A stretch of 64,000 nt of DNA from Sphingomonas sp. PP-F2F-A104-K0414 (GCF_004340945.1 NZ_SLYD01000010.1:1-64000); one strand, 5' to 3'; shown: positions 9,730 through 19,355, counted from the stretch's first letter. Notes: generated by a model not told the origin, from the letters alone. Translations and numbers: made by a program.

Positions 9730-9740
9730 TGCGCGCTCAT
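9291..9740 (-). pseudogene. VIT1/CCC1-family metal transporter, truncated
   Basis: It starts at ATG 9740 (MSAHHERHLV) and reads as a standard bacterial VIT-family protein. WLRAAVLGANDGIVSTASLIAG opens the first helix region, followed by AGAMSMAAGEYVSVSSQAD and a cytoplasmic metal-binding region ending HDALGAHARD at residue 132. Homology then stops at about 9344 and the frame runs into the 3' end of the XRE gene. The final helices expected for a protein of roughly 230 residues are missing. VIT proteins move Fe2+/Mn2+; this copy should be non-functional. Confidence 0.75.
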
Positions 9741-10258
9741 GAGATCTTCCTGATGGTTTCCTCGAGGGTCGCGACGGTAACGCCCAGTTTGCGGACGATC
9801 AGGTGGTTCTGCGCCACCTGCCCATCGGCCGACAAGGTTAGCCATTGATCCACCCGCATCCCGCCTTTCATTGGAAAGTGGAGATGCAGCCGATTGCCTT
9901 GTGTCTCCCCCGTCACCGGACCAGACGCGTCGGTCAGGGTCCCGGTGTAGCGCCCGTTGCCAAGCGGCCGGATCCGCCACTGGCGATCGCGCGCGGGCTT
10001 GCCCTGCTGTTCGATATGCTGATCGAGCGCCAGTACACCGTCGGCACCGGCATGGCCGACGCTGGTCACGTGCGTCGAGGCGGGCGTGTGCAGCACGATC
10101 TTGAGCGTGCCGACACCGTCGAGGCGTCCGGCGAAGAAGTGCTCGGCTATGAAGGGGGGCGCGGCGCTGGCGGTAGCCGCCCGTGGCGCGCCTGCGCAAC
10201 TTGCGAGAAACAGGGCAAGCGCGGCTGATGCGGCGGCCCTCATGGATCGGTGCGACAT
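9737..10258 (-). CDS. DUF3833-type lipoprotein
   Basis: A 173-residue protein with a lipoprotein signal: the hydrophobic AALALFLASC places the lipobox Cys near residue 21. The mature part resembles DUF3833 proteins (FFAGRLDGVGTLKIVLHTP, LDQHIEQQGKPARDRQWRI, MKGGMRVDQWLTL). Its stop overlaps the start of the truncated VIT gene by four bases (ATGA), so the two were once co-translated. The ATG at 10258 is chosen because the upstream in-frame extension to 10360 lies before the signal peptide. The function of the family is unknown. Confidence 0.75.
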   Translation of the reverse strand: MSHRSMRAAASAALALFLASCAGAPRAATASAAPPFIAEHFFAGRLDGVGTLKIVLHTPASTHVTSVGHAGADGVLALDQHIEQQGKPARDRQWRIRPLGNGRYTGTLTDASGPVTGETQGNRLHLHFPMKGGMRVDQWLTLSADGQVAQNHLIVRKLGVTVATLEETIRKIS

Positions 10259-10461
10259 GATGGAACGAGGCTTTCGACAGACGCGAGGTTTGACGGGGTC
10301 GGCGTGGAATTTGGTTGCGCGGCAACGCTGGTTTCGCGGACGCGATCCAGAGTTGACCAATCGATAACCCCAATGAAATCTGTATCGCGCGATTTATTTG
10401 TCACGACAGACTGAGGTACCGAGATCCGGGCGGCGTCCCTCCTGCATCTGGGAAGAAGCCT

Positions 10462-10992
10462 ATGCGTGACGCCGCGCTGATTTCGTTGATCCACGACCGT
10501 TACGCCGCCGTCCACGGGGCGATACCGGCCAGCGACTACGCGACCTATCTGACGATCGGCGCCCCCGATCTGCCGCAGGCAACGCTCGGGTACCGTCTCG
10601 CAGCTGGTGACGCGCTATTCCTCGAAGCGTATCTCGATCGGCCGATAGAGGCGGTGCTGACCCAAGCATTCGGACGGCCCGTACCTCGCGCGCGGATCGT
10701 CGAACTCGGCGACCATGCCTCGCGGCGGGCCGGCGCGACCGTCACCTTGTGGCGCGAGGCGGCAGCAGCGCTTGCCGGGCAGGCGGATGTCGCGGTCGCG
10801 GTCTTGACCCGACCGTTGCGATCGATGTTCGCGCGCCTGGGCCTCGACCTGGTCGAACTCGCCCCGGCGCGGATCGACGCGCTTGGCGAGGCGGGTTCGG
10901 CCTGGGGACGCTATTACCAGACCGACCCGGTGGTCTGCGCAGGAGACATCGCCGCCTGTCGTGCCATGCTCGATCGGAGCGCCCGCGCATGA
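10462..10992 (+). CDS. Thermostable-hemolysin-family protein
   Basis: A 176-residue protein matching the T_hemolysin family, which has a GNAT-like fold. It shows ATLGYRLAAGDALFLEAYLDRP (residues 34-55) and RARIVELGDHASRRAG (72-87), the two characteristic blocks. Despite the name, these proteins usually sit beside an acyl-AMP ligase, as here: the stop overlaps the ATG of the ligase remnant at 10989. That pairing suggests acyl transfer or lipid/natural-product chemistry rather than toxin activity. It is complete, but its partner is broken. Confidence 0.75.
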   Translation: MRDAALISLIHDRYAAVHGAIPASDYATYLTIGAPDLPQATLGYRLAAGDALFLEAYLDRPIEAVLTQAFGRPVPRARIVELGDHASRRAGATVTLWREAAAALAGQADVAVAVLTRPLRSMFARLGLDLVELAPARIDALGEAGSAWGRYYQTDPVVCAGDIAACRAMLDRSARA

Positions 10993-11670
10993 CTCGGTTG
11001 CGGGATGCGATCCGAGGCCATGCCGAGCGCCGGCCCGATGCGATCGCGATCGATGGCGCGGCGCCGGTCACCTGGGCGACGCTGGCGCGTATCCTTTCAC
11101 AGTTAGCCGAGGATCTGGCCCCGGTTTGCAGATGGCCGCCCGGTTGCGCTGCAGGTCGATCAGGGCGTCGGCGAATGCCTCCTCGATCTCGCGCTGTTGG
11201 AAGCCGGCATACCCACGACCCCCCTGCCTGCCTTTTTTACGACCGCGCAGACCGATCACGCACTCGACGCGGCCGGGGCGGAGGTCCTGCTGTCGGGACC
11301 GGTGGCTCTTTCGCTGGATACGCATCCGAGCGTTCGGGTTCGCGAAGACCGACGCAGCAGACCCGCCAAGCCCCTGCCCGTCGGTACGGCACGCATCACC
11401 TTTACCTCGGGATCGACCGGTGATCCGAAGGGCATCTGCCTCTCGCGCGATCACCTCCTGGGCGTCGCGCAGGCGGTGGTGGATACGCTGGGTGTCCATC
11501 ATGCCGGGCGGCATCTGCCGTTGCTGCCGCCGGGGATCCTGCTTGAAAACGTCGCCGGCTTCCAGGCGACGATGCTAGCAGGAGGGACCTATGTTGCGCC
11601 GACGCGTGCGTGCCGTCTCTTGGAAAGACAGCGTGCCGCCCGGCAATGTGCCGTTGTCGGAAACGCTTAA
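10989..11670 (+). pseudogene. Acyl-CoA synthetase/AMP-ligase remnant (frameshifted and truncated)
   Basis: It starts MTRLRDAIRGHAERRPDAIAI at ATG 10989 and reads as an AMP-binding enzyme up to DLAPV near 11124. Good homology resumes in another frame with ADGRPVALQVDQG, reaching the adenylate P-loop TFTSGSTGDPKG at about 11402-11435 and ENVAGFQATMLAGGTYVAP near 11600. At least one frameshift (about 11124-11130) and loss of the C-terminal two thirds make it inactive. The text after about 11605 has no ligase character. It overlaps the upstream hemolysin-like gene, its ancestral partner. Confidence 0.8.
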
Positions 11671-11735
11671 CGTATTGGTCACGGGGTACCTCGTTGATTT
11701 TGATGGAACGGAGCCGGAGTTTTTGAGGCCGACAG

Positions 11736-13043
11736 CTACTGGAGACGGGGATCCCGGCCATATTGCGCGGGCACGCCGAGATGATCGCGCAGTGTGGCGC
11801 CCTGATAGGCCCGGTGGAACAGGCCGCGCTCCCGCAGGATCGGCACCAGTTCCTCGACGAGCGGGGGCAGACCGTCCTCATAGACGTCGGGGCATAGCCA
11901 GAAACCGTCTGCCGCCCCCGCTTCGAACCAGGTCTGCATATGGTCGGCTGCTTCCACCGCTGGCCCGACGATCATCGGGTGATAGTCGATGACGCCGTGC
12001 GCCAGCACGTCGCGCAACGACCAGCCTTCGCTTGCTACCTTGAGCGCGTACGTCGAGCGCGGGTCTTGTCGCGACGGACGCGCGGCGGCGAGCTGCGCTT
12101 TCGTCAGCGGCTCGCCGAGCTGCGCCGGATCGAGCGCCAATCCGAGCATCTGCCCGAGATAGCCGACCCGTGGCTCGAAGCTGAAACCCGACATGGCGAT
12201 CCGGCGGTCGAGCGCCGCACGCCGGTCCGGCGCGATCGTCGTCATCAGGCCGGCGAAGAACTTGATCTCGTCCGGATCGCGGCCGGCGCGTTCGGCCGCA
12301 GCGCGTAGCGCCAGGCGCTGCGCGCGGGCGTCCTCCATCGTGTAGACGGCCCCGATCACGCCACTCGCATACCGTCCTGCAACCTCCAGCCCCTGATCGC
12401 CTCCACCGGCCTGGAAGATCACCGGCTGCCCCTGTTCGGACGGGGGCAACGGCAGCGGTCCGCTGGTTGCAAGGTGGCGGCCACGCAGATTGACCGGCGT
12501 GATCTTAGCCGGATCGGCGAAACGCCCCGACGCCTGATCGTGCAACCAGGCGCCTTGCTCCCAACTCCCCCACAGGCCTTGCACGATCTGGACGAACTCG
12601 TGCAGCCGTTCGTATTTCTCAGCGCGCGGCGGCAAGGCGCGACCGAAATTGGCGGCGACCACAGGATCGCTCGTCGGCACCGCGTTCCAGCCTGCGCGGC
12701 CGTGACTCATCAGGTCCAGTGCCTTGAACTGTCGCGCCAAATTGAACGGCTCGCTGAACGTGGACGACCCCGTCGCCACCAAGCCAATCCGCTCCGTCCC
12801 GCGCGCGACGGCTGCGAGCGTTATCATCGGTTCGATGTTCAATTGCTGTGCGTCGGTGGCGATGTCGGCTCTCAGCGCCGGAAAGTCGGGCATGAACAGG
12901 AACTGGAATTTGCCGCGCTCGGCAAGCTGCGCGTAGCGCACCAGAGTATCGAAGTTGGTAAAGCCAGTGGGATCGACGCCCGGCATGCGCCACGCCCCCG
13001 CCTGAGAGCCGTAGCCGTTCCCGAAGACCATGCCGATCAGCAT
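11736..13043 (-). CDS. LLM-class flavin-dependent monooxygenase (NtaA/SnaA/DszA family)
   Basis: A 435-residue two-component FMN monooxygenase of the luciferase-like fold. Typical blocks are GWRMPGVD-like AWRMPGVD, a central MSHGRAGWNAVPT (active-site and flavin region) and GQPVIFQAGGGDQG (phosphate-binding loop). Family members oxidise sulfonates, sulfones, aminopolycarboxylates or similar compounds with FMNH2 from a separate reductase; the substrate here is unknown. Start MLIGMVFGNG at 13043 fits the family's usual N-terminus; the frame can extend to 13109. The gene is divergent from a TetR regulator across a twin palindrome, so it is likely repressed by it. Confidence 0.85.
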   Translation of the reverse strand: MLIGMVFGNGYGSQAGAWRMPGVDPTGFTNFDTLVRYAQLAERGKFQFLFMPDFPALRADIATDAQQLNIEPMITLAAVARGTERIGLVATGSSTFSEPFNLARQFKALDLMSHGRAGWNAVPTSDPVVAANFGRALPPRAEKYERLHEFVQIVQGLWGSWEQGAWLHDQASGRFADPAKITPVNLRGRHLATSGPLPLPPSEQGQPVIFQAGGGDQGLEVAGRYASGVIGAVYTMEDARAQRLALRAAAERAGRDPDEIKFFAGLMTTIAPDRRAALDRRIAMSGFSFEPRVGYLGQMLGLALDPAQLGEPLTKAQLAAARPSRQDPRSTYALKVASEGWSLRDVLAHGVIDYHPMIVGPAVEAADHMQTWFEAGAADGFWLCPDVYEDGLPPLVEELVPILRERGLFHRAYQGATLRDHLGVPAQYGRDPRLQ

Positions 13044-13116
13044 CTGTTTGGACGTAGTGATGTCGCGTTGCTCCCCACGACGAATGATGTCTGTTCCCAG
13101 ACACCGCATTCTATTA

Positions 13117-13166
13117 ATGGGGATACTCCCCGCTTACCGGTCAGATATGGGGAGCATCCCCGTTTA
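13117..13166. promoter_or_regulatory. Twin palindromic operator between LLM and TetR genes
   Basis: Two near-identical sites lie 30 bases apart, centred at 13125 and 13155. The first reads ATGGGGATACTCCCCGCTTA and the second ATGGGGAGCATCCCCGTTTA. Each is a GGGGA-N3-TCCCC dyad with the same flanks, in direct orientation. The 30 bp period is close to three helical turns, so two dimers would bind the same face of the DNA. The place, between two divergent genes and just before the TetR start at 13182, fits autoregulation and control of the monooxygenase. Confidence 0.75.
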
Positions 13167-13181
13167 TCAAGAAAGAATTTT

Positions 13182-13775
13182 GTGGCGCCATCATCGACTG
13201 CTCGCACACCTCGCAAGGACGCTCAGGAAAATCGCGCGCATATTCTGGTCGTTGCGGGTCAGGCGTTCGATACCGAAGGCATCGATGTATCGATGGATGC
13301 GATCGCGAGACAGGCAGGCGTTGGCTCTGCGACGCTATACCGCAACTTCCCCAACAAGGATGCCCTTCTCGTTGCCCTGCTGGCCCCGCATCATGACAAA
13401 TTGATGCGGGAAAGGGCTGCGATTGACCAGGAGGACGGTCATAGCGGTCGTAAGCTTCAGCGATGGATCGACGCCCTTGGCGACTGGATGCTTGCCTATG
13501 ACGGTCTTTCTGAGCCGTTGCGGGACGCTTGGTCCACCACGACCTCCCCTCTTAGACCGACCTGCGCAAACCTGATCGAAATCACCGATCGATTTTTACG
13601 GGGTGCGCAGACCGATGGCTTTGCTCAACCGGACTTCTCAGGTCAGGATATTTTCCTGGGAGCTTTAGCGATAGCGTGGGCAAGCGGACGATCAACCACG
13701 CATCCAGAAACGCGAAATGTCCTGCGGAACCTGTTACGAAATGGATGGGCCGTTTCGGTACGAGGGCAACGCTAA
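13182..13775 (+). CDS. TetR/AcrR-family repressor
   Basis: A 197-residue regulator. The N-terminal HTH is typical: RAHILVVAGQAFDTEGIDVSMDAIARQAGVGSATLYRNFPNKDALL lies in residues 19-64. The C-terminal helices form the ligand and dimer domain and resemble the SbtR-like group of TetR proteins. GTG 13182 is chosen as start because AAGAAAG lies upstream and the HTH begins shortly after; the frame itself stays open far upstream across the divergent gene. The twin palindromes at 13117-13166 are its probable operators. Confidence 0.8.
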   Translation: MAPSSTARTPRKDAQENRAHILVVAGQAFDTEGIDVSMDAIARQAGVGSATLYRNFPNKDALLVALLAPHHDKLMRERAAIDQEDGHSGRKLQRWIDALGDWMLAYDGLSEPLRDAWSTTTSPLRPTCANLIEITDRFLRGAQTDGFAQPDFSGQDIFLGALAIAWASGRSTTHPETRNVLRNLLRNGWAVSVRGQR

Positions 13776-13840
13776 ACGACGCCTGAAGGGCTACGTCCTA
13801 GCTCACGGCAGAGAAGTGCCCGCCTTTCCACGACGCCCCA

Positions 13841-13895
13841 TAGTCCGCCATTCGTGCGCCCTTCCCCGTTTCCCAACTCCAGACACTCATTCATC
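13841..13895 (+). repeat. Dispersed intergenic repeat, copy B
   Basis: Reads as GTCCGCCATTCGTGCGCCC, then CCCGTTTCCCAACTCC and ACACTCATTCATCC. It is a second copy of the element described at 28590. It lies in the 289-base gap between the TetR and ABC exporter genes, which otherwise shows nothing. Confidence 0.5.
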
Positions 13896-14064
13896 CGCCA
13901 AGTGCGACCACAACTCAACCCGACATCCCGGCTGGCAACTTTGCGACGAAACCGCGAGTACCCCTGATACCACCGACTGTGTATCGGGGGTCATGCAGCT
14001 GACCTCAAAACCTCCAGCACTCAGGTCCGAAACGGGCGACAGCCTGTCACCTCGGAGCAGCTGA

Positions 14065-15942
14065 ATGGCAGACGGCGTAAGACAAGGGCGCGGCAGTGTA
14101 CCCGGCCGTCCTACCACCTGGCGTGAACGGCTGGGCGCACTGCGCAATCTACCACCCTTCCTTGCCATGGTATGGGGTAGCAGCCGGGGTCTTACCGCCA
14201 CGACGGTCGCCGTGCGGCTGGTGCGAGCGCTTCTGCCCGTGGCAACGCTGTTCGTGGGCAAGCTCATCATCGACGAAGTCGTCCACCTCACTCATTTAAC
14301 GGCCCGTCCGGCTGGACTCACGGAATGGCTGGGCTCCGGCCTGCTCGATCGGCTGGAGGCACTGCTACTGGCCGAGTTCGCTCTGGCGGTCGCTTCCGAC
14401 CTCCTTGGCCGGATCGTGTCGCTTGTCGACGGGCTTCTCTCCGACCGTGTCAGCAACGACGCGAGCGTCAGGCTGATGGAGCACGCTGCCACCCTGGATC
14501 TCGCCGACTTCGAGGACGCCGCCTTCCAGGACCGGATGGATCGCGCGCGCATGCAGGCCAGCGGCCGCATGTCGCTGATGGGGCAGCTATTCGGCCAGGC
14601 CCAGGACATCATCACGGTTGTGACCTTCGCCGCGGGCCTGGTCGTTTACGCCCCGTGGCTGATCGTGCTGCTTGCCGTAGCCCTGGTGCCCTCGTTCCTC
14701 GGCGAAGCGCACTTCAACGCGCTGAGCTACGCCCTCAGCTACATGCGCACGCCGCAGCGGCGCGAGCTCGATTACGTACGCCAGGTCGCCGCCAGCGCGG
14801 ACACGGCAAAAGAGGTCAAGATCTTCGGCCTCAGCCCTTTCCTGATCGATCGCTATCGCACCATATCACGCGAAACCTACAGCGCGAGCCGACGGTTGGC
14901 GCTGCGCCGGGCGGTCTGGGGCTCGGGCTTCGCTGCTCTTGGCACGATCGCCTATTACGCGGCCTACGCCTACATCGCCTGGCGCGCGGTAACCGGGTCG
15001 ATCTCCATCGGCGACCTCACCTTCCTCGCGGCCTCGTTCCTGCGGCTACGCGGACTGCTGGAAGGACTTCTTACCGGCTTTTCCTCGACCGCCGGCCAGG
15101 CCTTGTACATCGACGATCTGTTCTCCTTCTTCCGGACCGAACCCGGCATCCGCTCACCCGACGAAGCACTGCCGTTCCCAAATCCCGTCCGGCAAGGCTT
15201 CGTCTTCGAGGATGTAGGCTTCCGCTATCCGGGCGCCGAGCGTTGGGCCGTGCGGCACCTGTCCTTCACGCTCGCGCCAGGCGAGGTGGTCGCACTGGTC
15301 GGCGAGAACGGCGCAGGCAAGACTACGCTCGTAAAGCTGCTGGCCCGACTGTACGATCCGGTGGAGGGCCGGGTCCTGCTCGATGGACGCGACCTGCGCG
15401 ACTACGATCTCGACGGTCTTCGCGCCGCGATCGGCGTGATTTTCCAGGACTTCGTTCGCTACAACCTTCCCGCCGCGGACAACATCGCGGTCGGCCGCAT
15501 CGAGGCGCGCGGTGATCGCGCACGGATCGAGGCGGCAGCGTCGGCCGCGCTGGCCGACGGCGTTGTCGCCAAACTTCCGGATGGCTACGACCAGATGATC
15601 GGCAAGCGGTTCCGGAACGGTGTCGACCTGTCCGGTGGCGAATGGCAGAAGATGGCGATCGCTCGCGCCTATATGCGCGATGCCCAGGTCTTGATCCTCG
15701 ACGAACCTACCGCAGCGCTGGATGCGCGCGCCGAGTACGAGGTGTTCCAGCGCTTCCGTGAACTGAGCGCGGGACGCTCCGCGGTGCTAATCTCACACCG
15801 ATTCTCCAGCGTGCGCATGGCGGACCGCATACTCGTGCTCAGCGACGGCAGGGTGGAGGCATCGGGTACTCATGACGAACTGCTTGTCGCGGGAGGCCGC
15901 TACACCGAACTGTTCGAGCTTCAGGCCGCGGGCTATCGATGA
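14065..15942 (+). CDS. ABC exporter half-transporter (fused permease and ATPase)
   Basis: A 625-residue protein. The N-terminal six-helix exporter domain (about residues 40-345) is joined to a nucleotide-binding domain. Walker A GENGAGKTT is at 413-421, the signature LSGGEW at about 522, Walker B VLILDEPTAALD at about 542-553 and the H-loop in LISHRFSS. It works as a homodimer or with a partner half, exporting an unknown lipid or compound. The ATG at 14065 follows CGGAG at a workable distance. No accessory gene adjoins it. Confidence 0.85.
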   Translation: MADGVRQGRGSVPGRPTTWRERLGALRNLPPFLAMVWGSSRGLTATTVAVRLVRALLPVATLFVGKLIIDEVVHLTHLTARPAGLTEWLGSGLLDRLEALLLAEFALAVASDLLGRIVSLVDGLLSDRVSNDASVRLMEHAATLDLADFEDAAFQDRMDRARMQASGRMSLMGQLFGQAQDIITVVTFAAGLVVYAPWLIVLLAVALVPSFLGEAHFNALSYALSYMRTPQRRELDYVRQVAASADTAKEVKIFGLSPFLIDRYRTISRETYSASRRLALRRAVWGSGFAALGTIAYYAAYAYIAWRAVTGSISIGDLTFLAASFLRLRGLLEGLLTGFSSTAGQALYIDDLFSFFRTEPGIRSPDEALPFPNPVRQGFVFEDVGFRYPGAERWAVRHLSFTLAPGEVVALVGENGAGKTTLVKLLARLYDPVEGRVLLDGRDLRDYDLDGLRAAIGVIFQDFVRYNLPAADNIAVGRIEARGDRARIEAAASAALADGVVAKLPDGYDQMIGKRFRNGVDLSGGEWQKMAIARAYMRDAQVLILDEPTAALDARAEYEVFQRFRELSAGRSAVLISHRFSSVRMADRILVLSDGRVEASGTHDELLVAGGRYTELFELQAAGYR

Positions 15943-16090
15943 TCCGCGGGCACCCAGCGTAGACCTCCCGAGAGAGCGAGGCATGGGATTATGGGGCCTG
16001 AAGTGTGCAGCATCCTGAACCAAGCGGTAAGCGAGCGCGTCCCATGCGAGCGTCTGGCGCCGTTGCCGTCCGATTAACGTGCGGCAACGC

Positions 16091-17251
16091 CTACATGTCC
16101 ATCTCACCCGCCAAGAGCTTGCGATCGCGCTCCGCAAGCTCGGTCTCGTCGGCAGGAAACATCATGGCCAAGCCGTTAGTGGCGGCGCGCTCCTGAACCT
16201 CTTCGACGAATGGCCGCAGTTCGTTTTCGTAGTGGCGAAATGCTGCACCGTGATCGTCGGGATACCGCTCGAGTGCGTCCGCGAGCCGGCCCGCGCCGAT
16301 GATCGCCATCGAGCCGCCAAATCCTGCAAGCGGCGAGACGCAGTAGCCCGCGTCGCCGACCAGGGTCACTCGACCGCGCGACCAGCAGGGTATCCTGATC
16401 TGATTGATCCTGTCGAAATAGAAGTCGTCGTCCCCGTCCACGCTGTCGAGCATCGCCGGCACCTTCCATCCCAAACCGTCGAACTGGTCGTGGATAAGGC
16501 GGCGTTGCTGGCCCCGATCGCGATAATCATAGTCGATCTCGCCGACCGTCCGAAAGCCGAAGCCGATATCGGTTCGATCGTCATAGCCGTTCAGCATCGC
16601 CATGCGACCGGGCACGCTGAAGACCTGTGACATATTCCCGGGAAGCAACCCGATGAGAGGCACCACCTTGAGGAAGAAATAGCCGCCCATGAAGTAGGTA
16701 AACTGCTCGCCATCCCCAAAAACGAGCTTGCGCGTGTTGGACCGGTTGCCATCGCAGCCGAAGACCAGGGCATAGTCGCGCTGGTCGCCGTTGCTGAAGG
16801 TCACCGACACGCCGTCCGTGCCCTCATCGAGCCCGATGATCGATTGGCCGAACAGGATATCGACCTTGCCCTCCACCGCGCCAGACAGGATATCCAGCAG
16901 ATCATCACGGTGAATCTCGTATCGTTCGTGCGCCTCTGGTTCGTTGCCGATACCGATCGATCCCAAGGTGGTGTCATCCGCGTCCTTGAACTCAAAGCTA
17001 CGCGGGGGCAGCGCCTTAGCGCGCACCGCGTCTGCTAGTCCCATGCGACCCAGGATTTTGATCGTCTCTCCTTCGATATCCACGGGCGTGCCGCCCCGCC
17101 GCAGTTCAGATGCCGTTTCGACGATCGTGACGCTGTGCCCGAGCCGGTTCAGCCAGTAGGCAGTAGCGAGGCCGGCAAAGCTCGCGCCACTGACGAGCAC
17201 CGATTTGCGGCCTGCTTTGATCGCTGCTGGCATGACGGTTGACGAAGGCAT
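16091..17251 (-). CDS. FAD-dependent monooxygenase (PHBH/TetX-like)
   Basis: A 386-residue class A flavoprotein. SVLVSGASFAGLATAYWLNR (residues 17-36) is the ADP-binding fold with a GxSxxG variant. GCDGNRSNTRKLVFG near 170-185 is the conserved DG block, and RVTLVGDAGYCVSPLAGFGG near 295-314 is the GD motif with its following loop. This matches NAD(P)H hydroxylases such as TetX-like and aromatic-ring monooxygenases. It is divergent from a TetR gene that starts 64 bases away, suggesting substrate-induced expression and a role in drug or xenobiotic modification. Confidence 0.85.
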   Translation of the reverse strand: MPSSTVMPAAIKAGRKSVLVSGASFAGLATAYWLNRLGHSVTIVETASELRRGGTPVDIEGETIKILGRMGLADAVRAKALPPRSFEFKDADDTTLGSIGIGNEPEAHERYEIHRDDLLDILSGAVEGKVDILFGQSIIGLDEGTDGVSVTFSNGDQRDYALVFGCDGNRSNTRKLVFGDGEQFTYFMGGYFFLKVVPLIGLLPGNMSQVFSVPGRMAMLNGYDDRTDIGFGFRTVGEIDYDYRDRGQQRRLIHDQFDGLGWKVPAMLDSVDGDDDFYFDRINQIRIPCWSRGRVTLVGDAGYCVSPLAGFGGSMAIIGAGRLADALERYPDDHGAAFRHYENELRPFVEEVQERAATNGLAMMFPADETELAERDRKLLAGEMDM

Positions 17252-17285
17252 AGGAACATCCTCAGAATTGGATACGCTACATATC

Positions 17286-17298
17286 TATACCGAGTATA
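17286..17298. promoter_or_regulatory. Candidate TetR operator (TATAC-N3-GTATA)
   Basis: A perfect 5+5 inverted repeat, TATACCGAGTATA, lies between the divergent monooxygenase and TetR genes, within an AT-rich 63-base spacer that must carry both promoters. Position and symmetry suit a TetR-family operator. The half-site is short, so confidence is modest. Confidence 0.45.
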
Positions 17299-17314
17299 TA
17301 TTGATGTTCAAGCT

Positions 17315-17965
17315 ATGACTGGACCGACCCCAGACCGTCGAACGCGCAAGAGGCTCGTGACCCGACAGGCGATATCCGATGCTGCCACGCGCCTGTTCAT
17401 GGAGCGTGGCTTTGACCGGGTGACGATCGACGAGATCGCGGAGGCGGCCGATGTCGGACGCATGACGGTCTTCAATCACTTCCCGCGAAAGGAAGACATG
17501 TTCTTCGATCGCGAGCAGGAGGCCCATGATGTCGCTTTCGAGGCCATCAGATCGCGCTCACCGGGCACGTCACCAATCGGGGCCCTTGGCGAGCTTGCCC
17601 ATCGCATGGCCGACCAGCGTGAACCGGCCTTCCCACTGTTTGCGGATACCCAGGCCTTTGTTGAGACGGCACAGGCAAGCGAGGCGCTGAAAGCTCGCGC
17701 ACGGCAGATGCGGGACGACTTTATCCGCGCTCTGGCCGTTGTTTTGGCGGAAGCTGTAGATCGCCCCAGCAATGATGCCGATGCCTACCTCGCTGCCGCG
17801 CTCATTACATCGGCGTGGAGCACTGCATTCGTACAGTCGCATGCCGAAATGAGCGAAACGGGCGACCTTGATGCAGCGAAGGGCACTTTCCTGGCCTTGG
17901 TCGACCGAGGCGTGCGCGGTACGCATGCTGCCTTGTATGATACACCTTACGCCACAGGTTCTTGA
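17315..17965 (+). CDS. TetR/AcrR-family regulator
   Basis: A 216-residue regulator. The HTH spans about residues 14-60: RQAISDAATRLFMERGFDRV, then TIDEIAEAADVGRMTVFNHF. The remainder is a helical ligand domain. It probably represses itself and the divergent FAD monooxygenase. The stop comes just before one flank of the dispersed repeat in which the IS110 element sits. Confidence 0.8.
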   Translation: MTGPTPDRRTRKRLVTRQAISDAATRLFMERGFDRVTIDEIAEAADVGRMTVFNHFPRKEDMFFDREQEAHDVAFEAIRSRSPGTSPIGALGELAHRMADQREPAFPLFADTQAFVETAQASEALKARARQMRDDFIRALAVVLAEAVDRPSNDADAYLAAALITSAWSTAFVQSHAEMSETGDLDAAKGTFLALVDRGVRGTHAALYDTPYATGS

Positions 17966-17970
17966 CCCAC

Positions 17971-18010
17971 AATCGGACGCTCACGCCCCTTCCTTCGCTT
18001 CCCGACTTCG
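17971..18010 (+). repeat. Dispersed intergenic repeat, copy C, left half (split by an IS)
   Basis: Reads CGGACGCTCACGCCCCTTCC, then GCTTCCCGACTTCG, aligning with the copy at 28590. The pattern breaks at about 18010 and resumes at 19371 with GGACGCTGGTTCATCTTTGC. Joining these two halves restores a complete repeat, so the IS110-type element inserted here. Confidence 0.6.
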
Positions 18011-18082
18011 TTGGGGTGGACGCCCCTGACGGCATTGATGTGCCATAGTGGAGGTGTTGAAAACACCACGGAGGAGGCGTCC

Positions 18083-19109
18083 ATGGGTGAGGTTAGCACA
18101 GTCGGCATCGATCTGGCCAAGTCGGTTTTCCAGGTTTGCGGCTCGGATCCGAGCGGTGCTGTCATCTTCTGCAAAAAGCTTCGGCGTGATCAGGTTCTGT
18201 CATTCTTCTCGACTTTGCCACGATGCGTAGTGGCAATGGAGGCCTGTGCGAGCGCCCATTACTGGGCTCGCGAGATCGCCGCAGTAGGTCACGACACGCG
18301 GCTCATTCCACCGGCCTACGTAAAACCGTTCGTGAAGCGGCAGAAGAACGACATGGCCGATGCCGAAGCGATTTGCGAGGCGGCGCAGCGCCCGACGATG
18401 CGGTTCGTGCAGGGTAAGAGCGCCGAAGCACAGGCCTCCGGAGTAATCTTCCGTACGCGCGATCTGCTCGTGCGCCAGCGCACGCAGCTGATCAACGCCC
18501 TACGAGGCCACCTCACCGAATTCGGCTACATCGTTCGGCAGGGTGTCGGGCATGTCGGAAAGCTCGTCGAGCTTGTTGCCGATCCTGCATCCGATATACC
18601 ACCTGTGGCGCGGCCGGTGCTGACAGTTATCACTCAAAGCCTTCAAGCGCTTCAGTCGCAGATCGCTCTTTCTGGATCGCGAAATCGCGCACCGGGCCAA
18701 GACTGACCCCGTGGCGAAGCGGCTGATGACCATTCCGGGGGTGGGGCCGGTGATCGCGACTGCGCTTGTGGCGCTAGCGCCTGCTGCCAGCACGTTCCGA
18801 CGCGGGCGTGATTTTGCAGCCTGGCTTGGCCTCGTACCCCGACAGCACTCTAGCGGCGGCAAGGAGCGGCTGGGGCGCACAACAAAGATGGGCGAGCGTA
18901 GCTTGCGGAGGCTTCTTATTATCGGCGCAAGTTCGGTTACGAAGGTTGCGGCGCGTGACCCCGATAAAGCCGGCGCATGGCTGGCCGGCATGCTGGCTCG
19001 CAAGCCGCGCATGCTGATCACGGCGGCGTTGGCCAACAAGATGGCAAGGACCGTCTGGGCGCTGATGGCGCATGGCGGGTCCTACAGAACTCCGGCCGCG
19101 GCGGTGTAA
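18083..19109 (+). pseudogene. IS110-family (DEDD) transposase, one-base frameshift
   Basis: It starts MGEVSTVGIDLAKSVFQVCG after GGAGGAG; VGIDLAK carries the first catalytic Asp and KNDMADAEAI the later acidic residues of the RuvC-like domain. The C-terminal Tnp20-type domain follows in another frame: AKRLMTIPGVGPVIATALVA and AWLGLVPRQHSSGGKERLG, with the conserved serines. The frames meet in the T run 18669-18671; removing one T restores an uninterrupted reading (LLDREIAHRAKTDPVAKR). The total length of about 340 residues is normal. Either the copy is dead or the run is a sequencing error. Confidence 0.8.
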
Positions 19110-19355
19110 CCGTCAAGGCTTGAGGCGTCAGGAACGCAAGAAGGTCAGTAGAGAGGTATGGCGCAACGGTCAGAGACGGGATTGGGAAAACCAGGGATGT
19201 GTCCGAGCGCCTCGAGCGCGCAACTTCGGTCTGGACCCGATCCGCGATCTCCATATAGGCCAGCAGCCGTGATGATGGCTGCATCAACAGGCCGGGCACA
19301 CGGAAGCACCTGAACCTGCGCGAACAAATCTCTCAAAAACCCCCTTGTATCCAGC
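19110..19355 (+). ncRNA. IS1111-type right end, probable bridge RNA region
   Basis: About 245 non-coding bases lie between the transposase stop and the right subterminal repeat. In IS1111-type elements this end encodes the bridge/seek RNA whose two loops specify donor and target DNA. I infer the RNA from position and family; its folds and guide loops are not resolved by eye. Confidence 0.4.
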